From contig NC_091245.1 of NCBI RefSeq assembly GCF_042477335.2, positions 110,642,501-110,706,500 on the forward strand: a DNA stretch of 64,000 nt. The letters are read 5' to 3'. The translations under genes and the position numbers were made by a program. This stretch comes from Ovis canadensis. Lineage: Eukaryota > Chordata > Mammalia > Artiodactyla > Bovidae. Below are positions 12,306 to 24,990 of this stretch, one piece after another; positions within the stretch are counted from its first letter, which is position 1, and each line of letters opens with the position of its first letter. Under the pieces are notes generated by a model. The model was not told the DNA's origin and searched no databases. It saw nothing but the letters and a program-made list of their open reading frames with translations.

Positions 12306-15300
12306 TATTCAGTTCAGTTCAGTCATTCATTCGTGCTCAACTCTTTGCAACCCTATGAATCGCAGCACATCAGGCCTCCCTGTCCATCACCAACTCCCGG
12401 AGTTCACACAAACTCATGTCCATCGAGTTGGTGATGGCTTCAGGCCATCTCATCCTCTGTCATCCCCTTCTCCTCCTGCCCCCAATCCCTCCCATCATCA
12501 GAGTATTTTCCAATGAGTCAACTCTTTGCATGAGGTGGCCAGAGTATTGGAGTTTCAGCTTCAGCATCAGTCCTTCCAATGAACACCCAGGACTGATCTC
12601 CTTGAGAAGGCACTGGCTGGATCCAACGGACTCTCAAGAGTCTTCTCCAAAACCACAGTTCTAAAGCATCAATTCTTCAGTGCTCAGCTTTCTTCACAGT
12701 CCAACTCTCACATCCATACATGACCATTGGAAAAACCATAGCCTTGACTAGATGGACCTTTGTTGGCAAAGCAATGTCTCTGCTTTTGAATATGCTATCT
12801 AGGTTGGTCATAAGGTTTCTTCCAAGGAGTAAGCATCTTTTAATCTCATGGCTGCAATCACCATCTGCAGTGATTTTGAAGCCCAAAAAAATAAAGTCTG
12901 ACACTGTTTCCACACTTTTCCCAATTATTTCCCATGAAGTGATGGGACCAGATGCCATGATCTTAGTTTTCTGAATGTTGAGCTTTAAGCCAACTTTTTC
13001 ACTCTCCTCTTTCATGTTCATCAAGAGGCTTTTTAGTTCCTCTTCACTTTCTGCCATAAGGGTGGTGTCATCTGCATATCTGAGGTTATTGATATTTCTC
13101 CCGGCAATCTTGATTCCAGCTTGTGCTACTTCCAGCCCAGCGTTTCTCATGATGTACTCTGCTGCTGCTGCTGCAGCTGCTGCTGCTAAGTCACTTCAGT
13201 TGTGTCCAACTCTGTGCGACCCCATAGACGGCAGCCCACCAGGCTCGCCGTCCCTGGGATTCTCCAGGCAAGAACTCTGGAGTGGGTTGTCATTTCCTTC
13301 TCCCATGCATGAAAGTGAAAAGTGAAAGTGAAGTCACTGAGTCGTGTCCAACTCTCAGCGACCCCATGAACTGCAGCCTACCAGGCTCCTCCGTCCATGG
13401 GATTTTCCAAGCAAGAGTACTGGAGTGGGGTGACATTGCCTTCTCTGTATGATGTACTCTACATATAGTTAAATAAGCAGGATGACAATATACAGCCTTG
13501 ACGTACTCGTTTTTCCTATTTGGAACCAATCTGTTGTTCCATGTCCAGTTCTAACTGTTGCTTCCTGACCTGCATACAGGTTTCTCAAGAGGCAGGTCAG
13601 GTGGTTTGTTATGCCCATCTCTTGAAGAATTTTCCACAGTTTATTGTGATCCACACAGTCAAAGGCTTTGGCATAGTCAATAAAGCAGAAATAGATGTTT
13701 TTCTGGAACTCTCTTGCTTTTTCCATGATCCATCGGATGATGGCAATTTGAACTCTGGTTCCTCTGCCTTTTCTAAAACCAGCTTGAACATCTGGAAGTT
13801 CACAGTTCATGTATTGCTGAAGCCTGGCTTGGAGAATTTTGAGCATTAATTTACTGGCATGTGAAATGAGTGCCATTGTGCGGTAGTTTGAACATTCTTT
13901 GGCATTGCCTTTCTTTGGGATTGGAATGAAAACTGACCTTTTCCAGTCCTGTGGCCACTTCTGAGTTTTCCAAATCTGCTGGCATATTGAGTGCAGCACT
14001 TTCACAGCATCATCTTTCAGGATTTGAAGGAGCTCAACTGGAATTCCATCACCTCCACTAGCTTTGTTCGTAGTGATGCTTTCTAAGGCCCACTTGACTT
14101 CACGTTCCAAGATGTCTGGCTCTAGATTAGTGATCACATCATCATGATTATCTGGGTCGTGAAGATCTTTTTTGTATAGTTCTTCTGTGTATTCTTGCCA
14201 CCTCTTCTTAATATGTACTGCTTCTGTTAGGTCCATACCATTTCTGTCCTTTATCAAGCTCAATTTTCATGAAAATTTCCCTTGGTATCTCTAATTTTCT
14301 TGAAGAGATCTCTAGTCTTTCCCATTCTGTTGTTTGCCTCCATTTCTTTGCATTGATCGTTGAAGAAGGCTTTCTTATCACTCCTTGCTATTCTTTGGAA
14401 CTCTGCATTCAGATGCTTATATCTTTCCTTTTCTCCTTGGCTTTTCACTTCTCTTCTTTTCACAGCTATTTGTAAGGCCTCCCCAGACAGCCATTTTGCT
14501 TTTTTGCATTTCTCTTCCATGGGGATGGTCTTGATCCTTGTCTCCTGTACAATGTCAAGAACCTCATTCCATAGTTCATCAGGCACTCTATCTATCAGAT
14601 CTAGGCCCTTAAATCTGTTTCTCACTTCCACTGTATATAAGGGATTTGATTTAAGTCATACCTGAATGGTCTAGTGGTTTTGCCTACTTTCTTCAATTTG
14701 AGTCTGAATTTGGTAATAAGGAGATCATGATCTGAGCCACAGTCAGCTCCTGGTCTTGTTTTTGTTGACTGTATAGAGCTTCTCCATCTTTGGCTGCAAA
14801 GAATATAATCAATCTGATTTCGGTGTTGACCATCTGGTGATTGTCCATGTGTAGAGTCTTCTCTTGTGTTGTTGGAAGAGGGTGTTTGCTATGACCAGTG
14901 CATTTTCTTGGCAAAACTCTACTAGTCTTTGCCCTGCTTCATTCCACATTCCAAGGCCAAATTTTCCTGTTACTCCAGGTGTTTCTTGACTTCCTACTTT
15001 TGCATTCCAGTGCCCTATAATGAAAAGGACATCTTTTTTAGGTGCTAGTTCTACCATTCAACTTCAGTTTCTTCAGCATTACTGGTTGCGGCATAGACTT
15101 GGATTCCTGTGATATTGAATGGTTTGCCTTGGAGACGGACAGAGATCATTCTGTCGTTTTTGAGATTGCATCCAAGTACTGCATTTCAGACTCTTTTGTT
15201 GACCATGAAGGCTATTCCATTTCTTCTGAGGGATTCCTGCCTGGAGTAGTAGATATAATGGTCATCTGAGTTAAACTCACCCATTCCAGTCCATTTTAGT

Positions 15301-15900
15301 TCGCTGATTCCTAGAATGTCGACGTTCACTCTTGCCATCTCTTGTTTGACCACTTTCAATTTGCCCTGAGTCTTGGACCTGACATTCCAGGTTCCTATGC
15401 AATATTGCTCTTTACAGCATCGGACCTTGCTTCTATCACCAGTCACATCCACAGCTGGGTATTGTTTTTGCTTTGGCTCCATCCCTTCATTCTTTCTGGA
15501 GTTATTTCTCCACTGATCTCCAGTAGCATATTGGGCACCCAATGACCTGGGGAGTTCCTCTTTTGGTATCCTATCATTATGCCTTTTCATACTGTTCATG
15601 GGGTTCTCAAGGCAAGAATACTGAAGTGGTTTGCCATTCCCTTCTGCAGTGGACCACATTCTGTCAGACCTCTCCACCATGACCCGCCTGTCTTGGGTTG
15701 CCCGGCAGGCATGGCTTGGTTTCATTGAGTTAGACAAGGCTGTGGTCCTAGTGTGATTAGATTGACTAGTTTTCTGTGAGTATGGTTTAAGTGTGTCTGC
15801 CCTCTGATGCCCTCTTGCAACACCTACCATCTTACTTGGGTTTCTCTTACCTTGGGCGTGGGGTATCTCTTCACAGCTGCTCCAGCAAGGCAAAAAGTGG
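12306..15900 (-). mobile_element. Near full-length BovB (RTE) LINE, disrupted
   Basis: Excluding an inserted SINE, about 3.3 kb of BovB is present from its 3' tail (12306) to its 5' region (about 15900). Four blocks of its protein can be read on the minus strand. An endonuclease start with YCIGTWNVRS is near 15.4 kb, and LFIIGHWNAKVGSQ is near 15.0 kb. The RT core with CFIDYAKAFDCVDHNKLW lies at 14263-13469, and NLRYADDTTLMAESEEE lies at 13150-12677. A deletion near 15055 removes part of the endonuclease, a frameshift near 13510 leaves the RT frame, and the SINE at 13161 splits the rest. It cannot encode an intact enzyme. Confidence 0.9.
13161..13448 (-). mobile_element. Bov-A2 SINE with (AGC)n tail inside BovB
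   Basis: The element carries two monomer-like units (cccaccaggctcgccgtccc and ccaggctcctccgtccatgg) and a 3' (AGC)n tail seen as gctgctgctgctgcagctgc. It is flanked by a 12-base target duplication, atgatgtactct at 13149-13160 and 13449-13460, so both boundaries are exact. Confidence 0.93.
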
Positions 15901-16456
15901 CCATTTAACTGAGAGAATGTACGTACCACAGTTCAGGCCAAGCACACAGCATCATCTTAGGAGCCTCCATTTTAGAAGATACACACCCTAGACACACAAT
16001 TAAGAGGACATGGCCTTCATAAGGCATAGACACACACTGTGATACCCACACAGCTCCACAAACCGTTCATTGGTAACACTGCAAGTCTAATGCAAACAAT
16101 TGCCCAAAGTCACTTAAATTATTCTGAAAGATGTATCTTAAAATAGACATAGTCCAGGTACACCTTAAGAACACATTTGTCAGAGGCACTTCAGCCATCC
16201 TTACACATAGTCCAGGGAAACTGAGTCAGGGTAAACCCTTACTCCTGACCATTCATCTCTCCCTCATACCAGTACATCCTGCTGCCACTACCTGCTCTTC
16301 ATCCCATGTCTCAGCACTGTTTGTCCTAGCTGCTATCTCCCTTTTTAAGAGTGGGGTGGGAACTTGAGATATTGGTATATGTGCCCTTGGTAAGTAGGAG
16401 TGTATATCTCCAGCTAGATAGTAACTTCAGGAGAATTATCCAAGAGTGAATAGTGT
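15901..16456. other. No recognised gene or repeat
   Basis: The sequence contains CA-rich stretches and ordinary short frames; nothing is supported. Confidence 0.4.
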
Positions 16457-16465
16457 ACTGAGAGG

Positions 16466-16685
16466 AAGTGAAAGAAAGTGAAAGTGAAAGTTGTTCAGTC
16501 GTGTCCAACTCTGCTGCCCCATGGACTGTAGCCTGCCAGGCTCCTCTGTCCATGGAATTCTCCAGGCAAGAATACTGGAGTGGGTAGCTGTTCCCTTCTC
16601 CAGGGGATCTTCCCAACACGGGAATCAAACCCAGGTCTCCCACATTGCAGGTGAATTCTTTACCATTTGAGCCACCAGGGAAGCC
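16466..16685 (-). mobile_element. Bov-tA SINE
   Basis: The reverse strand starts gggcttccctggtggctcaa and ends in the gttcagtcgtgtccaactct tail, followed by a gaaagtgaaagtgaaa stretch. Imperfect target duplications, actgagaggaa (from about 16457) and actgggaggaa (from about 16686), flank it. Confidence 0.9.
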
Positions 16686-17400
16686 CACTGGGAGGAAAGG
16701 AAGAAGATAATTTTATGAGAAGAAAAGAAAAATGCACTTTAAGAGGACAAAGTCACTGAAAGTAGAGGAGGGATAACTGATCAGCTTCACCTCAGACCAT
16801 ATGTATTTTGTCTCCATCCAAGTTATTAAGGTCAAAAAATTGAAGTGAAAAGGATCAATTCAGATCAACTGGTCTAAGCAGCATTTAATTGAAGAATATC
16901 TGAAATGTACAACCTCTTCAACCAGATAGTGAGTTACTGGAGAGCAGCAGCACTCAGGCTCCTTCCTAACTCCAGATGAGTCAGGATAGGATAATTCCTG
17001 GATAAATCATTCCAAAATTTCAACATGTTATCACAATAAAAGTGTATTTCTCATTTATTGAAGCCTATAGCCAGGTTTAGTTTGGGGTGATGATAGGGTT
17101 CTGCTCTATGTAAATATTCAGGAATATTATAGATGTTCAATATCTATTGAATGAAAAAATAATTAATGGGAAATATGTACTATTTGTAGCTATACAAGTT
17201 AATATACACTATAAAGAACCAAATTCACAAGAAAAATATCTAAGGTTTAGAGCATGAAATAATTGTCAGTCTCACTGATAATATGAAAAATGAAGCTAAT
17301 CTAAAATTTATTTTCTCATGTTTAACTGTTCTACAAGATAACTGAGGTTCAAAAAGAAGGATTGGAAAAATTTTTTCAGTAAAACATCCAATAGTACATA

Positions 17401-17480
17401 TTGGGTTGGCCAAACAGTTATTTGGGGATTTTCTGTAGGGTAATACAGAAAAACCTGAACAAACTTCATGGCCAACCCAA
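17401..17480. mobile_element. 80-base mariner hairpin element (MITE)
   Basis: The ends ttgggttggccaa and ttcatggccaacccaa are inverted, and the whole 80 bases fold on themselves around gggtaatacag. Tc1/mariner elements of ruminants have this ttgggttggccaa terminus. The TA target is seen on the left (17399-17400) and as TG on the right. Confidence 0.85.
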
Positions 17481-17689
17481 TGTTTTAATCTATATGAGCC
17501 CTATAGTCTCTATTACAGATGCTTGCTTTGCATTGGCTACAAAAGCAGCCATAGACAGTCCATAGATGAATGAGCAGGTTTGTGTAATAAAACTGCATGG
17601 TAGTCACTGAAACTTGAATTTTATAAGATTTTCCTGTGTCACATTCGTCTTTTGATTTCCCCCCAAGTATTAAAAGATCTTCATAAGAA

Positions 17690-18560
17690 AAATTTTGATA
17701 ATTTAAACTTCATCAAAATAAACATGTCTTTTCAAAAAATACCTTAAAAGCATGAAAGACAAGCCGTAGATTGAGATGTTAATATTTGCTAGCCACATAG
17801 CTACTAAGGATTCTAAAACTATAATTTATAAAAGATTCTCAAAACTCAGTATTGTGAGAACAAACAGTTAAATTTTTAAGATGAGCAAAAAAAAAAAAAA
17901 AAGATACACGGGTGGCAAATAAACACATAAAAAGATGCTCCAACTAATTTATCTTTAAGGAAATGCAAATTAAAACTACAGTAAGACACCACTATGCAGA
18001 AATTAGAACAACTAAAATTTTAAAAGACTGACCATACCAGCAACCAATAAGGGTAAGGGCGAGCTAAGACTGCCATATAATGGTAGCAAAAACATTAAAT
18101 GGTACACTGCTTTGCAAAAAAGTTGGACAGTTTTGTTTGTTTGTTTGTTTGTTTTTAATTAACATTCACCTACAATGCTAAATTTTGAGGTGGATACAGA
18201 GCAACTGAAACTCTCACAGATTGCTCCAGGGAATGAAAAATCTATAGTCACCTGAGAAAACAGTTTGGCAATTTCTTACATACTTGAAATACATTTACCA
18301 TATAAACCAACAATGTCACCCCAAAAGTTTTACTCATTGAATGATAATATAGATTCACACAAAAATCTGCATGTGAGTATTCGCCTCAGTTTTATTTGTA
18401 ACTTTGTGAAAGTGTCAACAATCCAATCGTTCCTCACTTGGGGAATGGATAAACTTCAGTGAGTCCACACATTAAATTCTACACAGCAATAAAAAGGAAA
18501 AAACCAATACACACAACTACATGAATGAATCTTAAAACACACTATACAAAGTAAAAACAG
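17690..18560 (+). mobile_element. Old L1 ORF2 3' part and 3'UTR, decayed
   Basis: The phrases acttcatcaaaataaacatg, gaaatgcaaattaaaactac, ggtacactgctttgcaaaaa and acagcaataaaaaggaaaaa follow the end of L1 ORF2, with many stops. The flanks 16690-17400 and 17481-17690 hold nothing I recognise. Confidence 0.65.
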
Positions 18561-18628
18561 CCAGACTCAAAATGCTATACCCATTTTAAATTCCATCTTA
18601 GGAAACTTTGGAAAAAGAGAAAGTTAAA

Positions 18629-18942
18629 AGGGCCTTCCCTGATAATTCAGTTGGTAAAGATTCCACAGGCAATGCAGGAGACCCTGGTCCAATTCCTGGG
18701 TCAGGATGATCCACTGGGGAAGGAGTAGGCTACCCACTCCAGTAATCTTGGGCTTTCCTGGTGGCTCAGCTGATAAAGAATCTGCCTGCAATGCGGGAGA
18801 CCTGGTATCAACCTCGGGGTTGGGAAGATCCACTGGAGAAGGGAAAGACTACCCACTCCAGTATTCTGGGATGGAGAATTCCATGGACTGCATAGTCCAT
18901 GGGGTCACAAAGAGTTGGATGCAACTGAACAACTTTCACTTT
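18629..18942 (+). mobile_element. Bov-tA2 SINE, dimeric
   Basis: Two tRNA-derived heads follow each other (gggccttccctgataattca at 18629 and gggctttcctggtggctcag at about 18749), then the common body and a gcaactgaacaactttcac end. Confidence 0.9.
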
Positions 18943-19002
18943 AAGCTTTTCTAGATTCCCTACATATGCATTAATATGTATTTGTTTTTGTTTTTGGAAT
19001 CT

Positions 19003-19338
19003 AGGAAAGTAGTACTGATGAGCCGACTTTCAGGGAAGGAATGGAGACGCGGAAGCAGAGAATGAACTTATGGACACAACAGAGGAAGGAGAGAGTGGAA
19101 TGAATTGAGAAAGTAGCATCAAATATATACAATATTAAGTGTAAAATAGATAGCTGTGGGAAGCTGCTGTAATACAAGGAGCCCAGACGGTGCTCTTTGA
19201 TGACCTAGACAGTTGGGGTGAGGGAAGGGGATATGTATTATTACTGACTCGAGTTGTACACAGAATCCAGCACAGCATTAAAAGCAATTTCCCTCATATT
19301 ATAAAATAACTAAAACTAAAAATAAAAAACTATATTAG
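19003..19338 (+). mobile_element. L1 (artiodactyl) 3'UTR fragment
   Basis: The text runs gaatggagacgcggaagcag, then gaacttatggacacaac, gctgctgtaatacaaggagc and a final A-rich stretch, an L1-type 3'UTR. A second piece of similar tail with tgctgtacactgattaac and aaatcaactgtacttc is at 19655-19732. Confidence 0.6.
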
Positions 19339-19778
19339 TGGTTTCCAGGAGCTTGGATTAGAGAAAGCATTAGCAAAAAAGTGGCATGGGGGAAATTCTT
19401 TTTATGATGGAACTGTTCTAATCGTTAAAAACATGAACTTGCCATTCTGTCTCTTATTTTTATTAGGAGAGTTAAAAAAAAAAAAAAAGAATCCTATCAA
19501 CCCTCTAGAGCTGGTATAAGATTAAGTGACACAAAATAATTGCAAAATATCAAGTACCAAATGTGGGATCAACAAATACACTCTAAGAAAACTATACTCA
19601 ATATCCTGTAATAAACCATAGTGGTTTATTAAATAATACAAAAAAGAATACATTAATATGTATAACTGAATCAGTGTGCTGTACACTGATTAACATTATA
19701 AATCAACTGTACTTCAAAAAAATAAATGTAAAAGAACACACTGTTAAATCAGTGTTAGTTACTTTCTGCCACTGTAAA

Positions 19779-19982
19779 AGTGAAGTCGCTCAGTTGTGTC
19801 TGGCTCTTTGCGACCCCATGGACTATAGCCTACTAGGCTCCTCCATCTATGGGACTTTCCAGGCAAGAATACGGGAATGGGTTGCCATTTCCTTCTCCAG
19901 AAGATCTTCCCAACCCAGAGATTGAACCCGGGCCTCCCACATTATAGGCAGATGCTTTACCCTCTGAGCCACCAGGGAAGTC
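19779..19982 (-). mobile_element. Bov-tA SINE
   Basis: On the reverse strand it opens with acttccctggtggctcagag and ends gtcgctcagttgtgtctggc in plus notation. It is a standard single unit. Confidence 0.9.
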
Positions 19983-20012
19983 ACTGTACTGTAAAGTAAA
20001 TAAATTATTCTT

Positions 20013-20285
20013 TTGCTGCTGCTAAGTTACTGCTAAGTTGCTTCAGTCGTGTCTGACTCTGTGTGACCCCATAGACGGCAGCCCACCAGGCTCCCCCCAT
20101 CCCTGGGATTCTCCAGGCAAGAACACTGGAGTGGGTTGCCATTGCTTTCTCCAATGCATGAAAGTGAAAAGTCAAAGTGAAGTCGCTCAGTCTTGTCGGA
20201 CTCTTAGCAACCCCATGGACTGCTGCCTACCAGGCTCCTCCATCCATGGGATTTTCCAGGCAAGAGTACTGGAGTGGGGTACCAT
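20013..20285 (-). mobile_element. Bov-A2 SINE with short (AGC)n tail
   Basis: Two monomers and a gctgctgct tail, as in the copy at 13161. Short repeats attattctt occur at both sides (about 20005 and 20284), a likely target duplication. Confidence 0.88.
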
Positions 20286-20293
20286 TATTCTTC

Positions 20294-21603
20294 AGTGTTT
20301 GCCTAATCCAGGTCTTTGCCTTCTCATAGGACCCATACACGTGCGGACCATGAAGTATAACTGGAGAACTACTGAGCTGTTGTTACTTGAATAAATAAGT
20401 GGAACCAGTTATTTCACATGAGAGGGACTAGAGTTAATTTCAAAATGTACTAGTAGCTTCGGGCAAATAGCCAAAAGCTGCTTTATTTTGTAAGCAAATT
20501 ACCCCATCATGGCCCCTCCTGGAGATTAATTCTGAAAAGATAACATTGTTTTAGACTAAAGCAGCTCCACCCTGGGATGGGGGTTGGCAATGAAGGACAG
20601 ATGGAATTTCAGTTGGTCTACTGTCTTCCTGGGTTCTTTGAGCACAGCTTGCTCAACCTGTTCATTCTTGACCAGAGTTATATCCTGTAAAGATCACACC
20701 CAAAGTATAAATTCAAATATTGCTTGAGGCTTAGGTGTCTCTATCTGATTTTCAGGCCACAGATGACTATTTCCTTTTAAGCAAGAAACCAATGAATTAG
20801 ACTCCTAGGGATACATAATTTCAGGAAAGAAAAACATAATATTTATTATTTTTTTCCAAGTTATAAAAGTTATAGATGCAAAAAGGGACATTGAGATATT
20901 ACAGAAAAGTATAAAAAAATGTAAAGCTTTTCATTCCTAAGAAGTAATGGCTAATAAAGTACACTATATGTGTGTGTGTGTGTGTGTATATATACACATG
21001 CACATTTTTGCTTTAATTCTATCTTAGTTCCATAAACATCAATATTAATGACATCCAGGTTTTTAGAAGAACAGCTCTGAGCAGGTTTCCATATATGAAT
21101 CAGAATTGTGTGGTTGTTCTTTGCTTGACCTTGGTGACCTTGAAGAAGAAAAAGATAAACAATGAGATGAACCTGATTATATATTTCTCCCTTCATTCAC
21201 ACTGTCACATCCCTTTTCCTCTTCCCACCTAAGAGGCTCTTCTCTGAGTCTCACCTAGCTTATTTAGTGAATTCCTATCTTTTGAGCCACCACCCTCAAT
21301 TCTTTGTTGGAACCCTCATATGAGATAGGCACTCATACCCAGCATAAGTGCATGTAGACAGGCAGGAGTTTTGGAGAACAAGAGAGAAGAATCAATTATA
21401 CTCAAGGCCAAGAGTTGAGGGGAAAGTTCTTACTGGGAGGAAAGGTGGAAGGAAGGGACAAAAGCTATTCCTGGTGCCATGATGTGAAGGAAGGATTGGG
21501 ATGTCTCATTGAGAGCCTGAGAACTGGCAAGACTAAAGAGCATGTGCATTTCTGAGTGCTTGGATATGTCAGCCTTTGTATTTGATCTGTTTGCATTCCA
21601 GTA
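20294..21603. other. 1.3 kb without a recognised gene; contains a (TG)n microsatellite
   Basis: A TG/TA dinucleotide tract lies at about 20967-20995. The rest is unassigned, and no PYHIN-like terminal exon was recognised here. Confidence 0.4.
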
Positions 21604-22146
21604 CAGGCACACCTCAGAGATAGTATGGGTTCAGTTCCAGACCACTGTGACAAGGAGAATATTGCAATAAAATGATACATATTTTTTTTTTTGCTTTCCC
21701 AGTACATATAAAAGTTATGTTTATATAATACTATACTGCAGTCTATTAACTGTGCAAGCGCATCAATGTACATAACTGAATCAAAAAATACTTTATTACT
21801 AAAAAACATTAATCATCTGAATTTTCAGTGAGTCATAATTTTTTTTTTTTTTTCTGGAGGAGGATCTTGCCTGGATATTGATGGCTGCCAACTGATGAAG
21901 CTGATGTTTGCTGAAGCTTGGGTTAGTTGTGGCAATTTCTTAAATAAGAAAATGATGGATTTTGTTGGAATGACTGACATTTCCTTTCATGGAAAATCTG
22001 TCTGTAGTATGCAATGCTGTTTGATAGTGTAGAGGAAATTTATCACCCCCAAAAGATGTCTTTCAGGCATGAGGATTAACTTATATTGATTATTTTTAAG
22101 AAACAGAAGCCTCTGGAAATATTTCTTTTCACAGCCCCTTTAGTAC

Positions 22147-22690
22147 CTAAAAGATACTTGCTCCTGGGAAGGAAAGTTATGAGCAACCTAGACAGCATAT
22201 TAAAAAACAGAGACATTACTTTGCCAACAAAAGTCCTTTTAGTCAAAGATATGGTTTTTCCAGTAGTCATGTATGGATGTGAGAGTTGGACTATAAAGAA
22301 AGCTGAGCACAGAAGATTTTATGCTTTTGAACTGTGGTGTTGGAGAAGACTCTTGAAAGTCCCTTGGACTGCAAGGAGATCCAACCAGTCCATCCTAAAG
22401 GAAATCAGTCCTGAATTGGAAGGACTGATGCTGAAGCTGAATCTCCAATACTCTGGCCACCTGATGCGAAGAACTGACTCATCTGAAAAGACCCTGATGC
22501 TGGGAAAGATTGAGGGCAGGAGGAGAAGGGAATGACAGAGGATGAGATGATTGGATGGCATCACCGACTCAATGGACATGAGTTTGTATAAACTCTGGGA
22601 GCTGGCGATGGACAGGGAGGCCTGGAGTGCTTCAGTCCATGAGGTCTCAGAAAGTCAGACGTGACTGAGTGACTGAACTCAACTGAACTT
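22147..22690 (+). mobile_element. BovB 3' fragment inside the LTR
   Basis: It reads LLLGRKVMSNLDSILKNRD through GKIEGRRRRE and ends in the BovB tail. The phrase tacctaaa occurs at both edges (tagtacctaaa, tagctacctaaa), consistent with a target duplication. Confidence 0.88.
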
Positions 22691-23042
22691 AGCTACCTAA
22701 AGAATTTAGTTAAAGAGGCTGTTCCCAGAATAAAGGTCTCATAAGAGGTATCTGCAAAGAATATGGGCTAAGTGTGATAGAGGAAACTTTGCAAGGTCCA
22801 TAGAGTAGAATTCACTCTCTGTCCCATCTTCTCTGGATGTCCAGCAAACATTTGTTTACTATAACATTTGTTTTTCCATCTCCATGTGAATTGTCTTCCT
22901 CCCCAGTGGAGGTCTCAAACAACTACCCCTGACATTCTCTTTTATCATTAACTGCTATGGTATCTAACTGAAGATGGTATTTAAATTGAGGGTTTCAGCC
23001 ATTTTGGTAAGCTATTCATTTTTTCTGGGTCTCTCATGAATC

Positions 23043-23562
23043 AGTCAGTTCAGTTGCTCAGTTGTGTCCGACTGTCTGTGAACCCAAGGACTGCAACGCC
23101 AGGCTTCCCTGTCCATCACCAACTCCTGGAGATTGCTCAAACTCATGTCCATTGAGACGGTGATGCCATCCAACCATATAATCCTCTGTTGTCCCCTTCT
23201 CCTCCTGCCTCCCATCTTTCCCAGCATCAGGATCAGTTGTTCACATCAGGTGGCCAAAGTATTGGAGCTTCAGCTTCAGCATCAGTCCTTCCAATTCAGG
23301 ACTGATTTCCTTTAGGATTATCTGGTTTGATCTCTTGCTGTCCAAGGTACTCTCAAGAGTGTTCTCCAAACCACAGTTCAAAGACATCAATTCTTTGGCA
23401 CTCAATTTTCTTTATGGTCCAACTCTCACATCCATACATGATAACTGAACAAATCATAGCTTTGACTATACAGACCTTTGCTGGCAAAGTAACGTCTCTG
23501 TTTTTTAATATGCTGTCTAGGTTTGTCATAACTTTTCTTCCAGGGAGCAAGCTAGTAGGACA
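23043..23562 (-). mobile_element. BovB 3' fragment inside the LTR, opposite orientation
   Basis: Starts with tcagttcagttgctcagttg and ends near gtcataacttttcttccagg. The minus strand reads LPGRKVMTNLDSILKNRDVTL. Confidence 0.88.
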
Positions 23563-23861
23563 TGTGTCCTCTCCATGTACACATGTTATTAAACTTTTGT
23601 TTGCATTTCTCTTGTTAATCGATCTCATTTTAATTCTTAGACCAGTCTAAAGAACTTAGAAGAGTAGAAGAAATTTTCTTTCCTCACCAACAATAACCAT
23701 AGTATAAATTTTTTCCAAAATTAGAGCCAAACTTCTCAAAGCCTGCCACTGTTTTATCAACTAAGTTTGTATAATATTCTAAATCCTTTGTTGTTTCAAC
23801 AATATTCACAGCATCATCCTCAGGAGTAGATGACATTTCAAGAAGCTATCTTCTTTGCTCA

Positions 23862-24000
23862 CCCAGAGATGGTTAGATAGCATCACAAAGTCAATGGACA
23901 TGAATTTGAGGAAACTCTGGGAGAAGGAGGAGGCCTGGTGTGCTGCAGTCCATTGGGTCACAAAGAATTGGGCATGACTTAGTGACTGAACAAGAACAAC
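23862..24000 (+). mobile_element. Short BovB 3' end in Tigger1
   Basis: gatggttagatagcatcaca...catgaatttgaggaaactctg...gacttagtgactgaac is the last 130 bases of BovB, placed between two Tigger1 segments. Confidence 0.8.
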
Positions 24001-24657
24001 AAGAAGCAACACCACATCTATTAAAGTTATCATCAAAGTCCAATAATTCAGTAACATCTTCATGATCCACTTCTAACTGTAGTTCATTTTCTACCACATC
24101 GGCCATTACTTCCTTCACTGAAGTCATGAACCTTTCAAAATCATCCATGAGGGATGGAATTAATTTCCTTCAAATGCTTATTCATCTTGGTATTTTGATC
24201 TCTTCCCATGAAATATGAATGTTCTTGATGACATCTAGAATGCTGAATCCTTTCCAAAAGGTTTTTATTTGACTATGCCTAGACCCATCAGAAGACTCAT
24301 ATCTGCTGCAGTTATAGCCTGGTGAAATGTATTTCTTAAATCATGACCCATGGGCTGCAGAATGGATGTTATGTTAGCATGACAACATTAATTTTTTTCA
24401 TATATCTCCACAGGACATCTTGGGTGACCAGGTACATCGTCAATGAGCAGCAATATTCTAAAAAAAAATCTTTTTTTTTTCTTTTTCTAAACAGTAGATC
24501 TCAGCAGTGGACTTAAAATACTCAGTAAAACATGTTGTAAACAGACGTGCTATCATCCAGGCTTTATTGTGCCATTTATAAGAGCAAAAGCAGAAAAGAT
24601 TTAGCATTCTTAAGGACCCTAAGATTTTCAGAATGGTCAGTGAGCATTGGCTTCAAC

Positions 24658-24990
24658 TTAGTCGCCAGCTGCATTAGCCCATAACAGTAGAGTCAGTCTG
24701 TCCTTTGAAGCTTTTAAGCCAGGCAATAACTTCTCTTCCCTATCTGTGGAAATCCTAGATGATACCTTCTTACAATATAAGACTGCTTCATCTTCTTTGA
24801 AAATCTGTTGTGGAGTGTAGCAATCATTATTAATCATCTCTGCTAGGTCTTCTGGATAACTTGCTGCAGCTTCTATATCAGCAGCACTTACTGCTTCATC
24901 TTGTACATTTATGTTAGAGAAAACTTCTTTCCTTAAACCTAATGAATCAATTTCTGCTAGCTCCAAACTTTCCTTCTGCAGATTTCTCAT
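24658..24990 (-). pseudogene. Tigger1 transposase remnant
   Basis: One open stretch of 110 codons reads [27 protein letters not shown] and [20 protein letters not shown]. These are the DDE-transposase parts around the first catalytic region of pogo/Tigger proteins. In active relatives the acidic residue lies in a motif like Asn-Xaa-Asp-Glu-Thr, but here that site reads Lys-Glu-Asp-Glu-Ala. Frames before and after are broken by stops, so this is a fossil. Confidence 0.8.

Larger units (their letters stand above)
22028..23692 (+). mobile_element. Solo ERV LTR inside Tigger1, itself split by two BovB fragments
   Basis: The block begins TGTAGAGGAAATTT and ends CTCACCAACA, and it interrupts Tigger1 between gctgtttgatag and the ccaaaattagagcc segment. 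Left flank atag and right flank ataa look like a decayed 4-base duplication. LTR sequence is visible at 22028-22146, 22691-23042 and 23565-23692, about 600 bases in total, with an ATTAAA near the 3' end (tgttattaaactttt). There are no internal viral genes. Confidence 0.6.

Noticed and set aside
13161..13190. (GCT)n run as a polyglutamine or poly-alanine coding stretch
   Set aside because: It is the tail of a Bov-A2 element flanked by a target duplication.
12677..15929. Open frames of 100-260 codons with reverse-transcriptase text that might be taken for host genes
   Set aside because: All belong to one BovB element, with a deletion, a frameshift and an inserted SINE; they are not a host gene.
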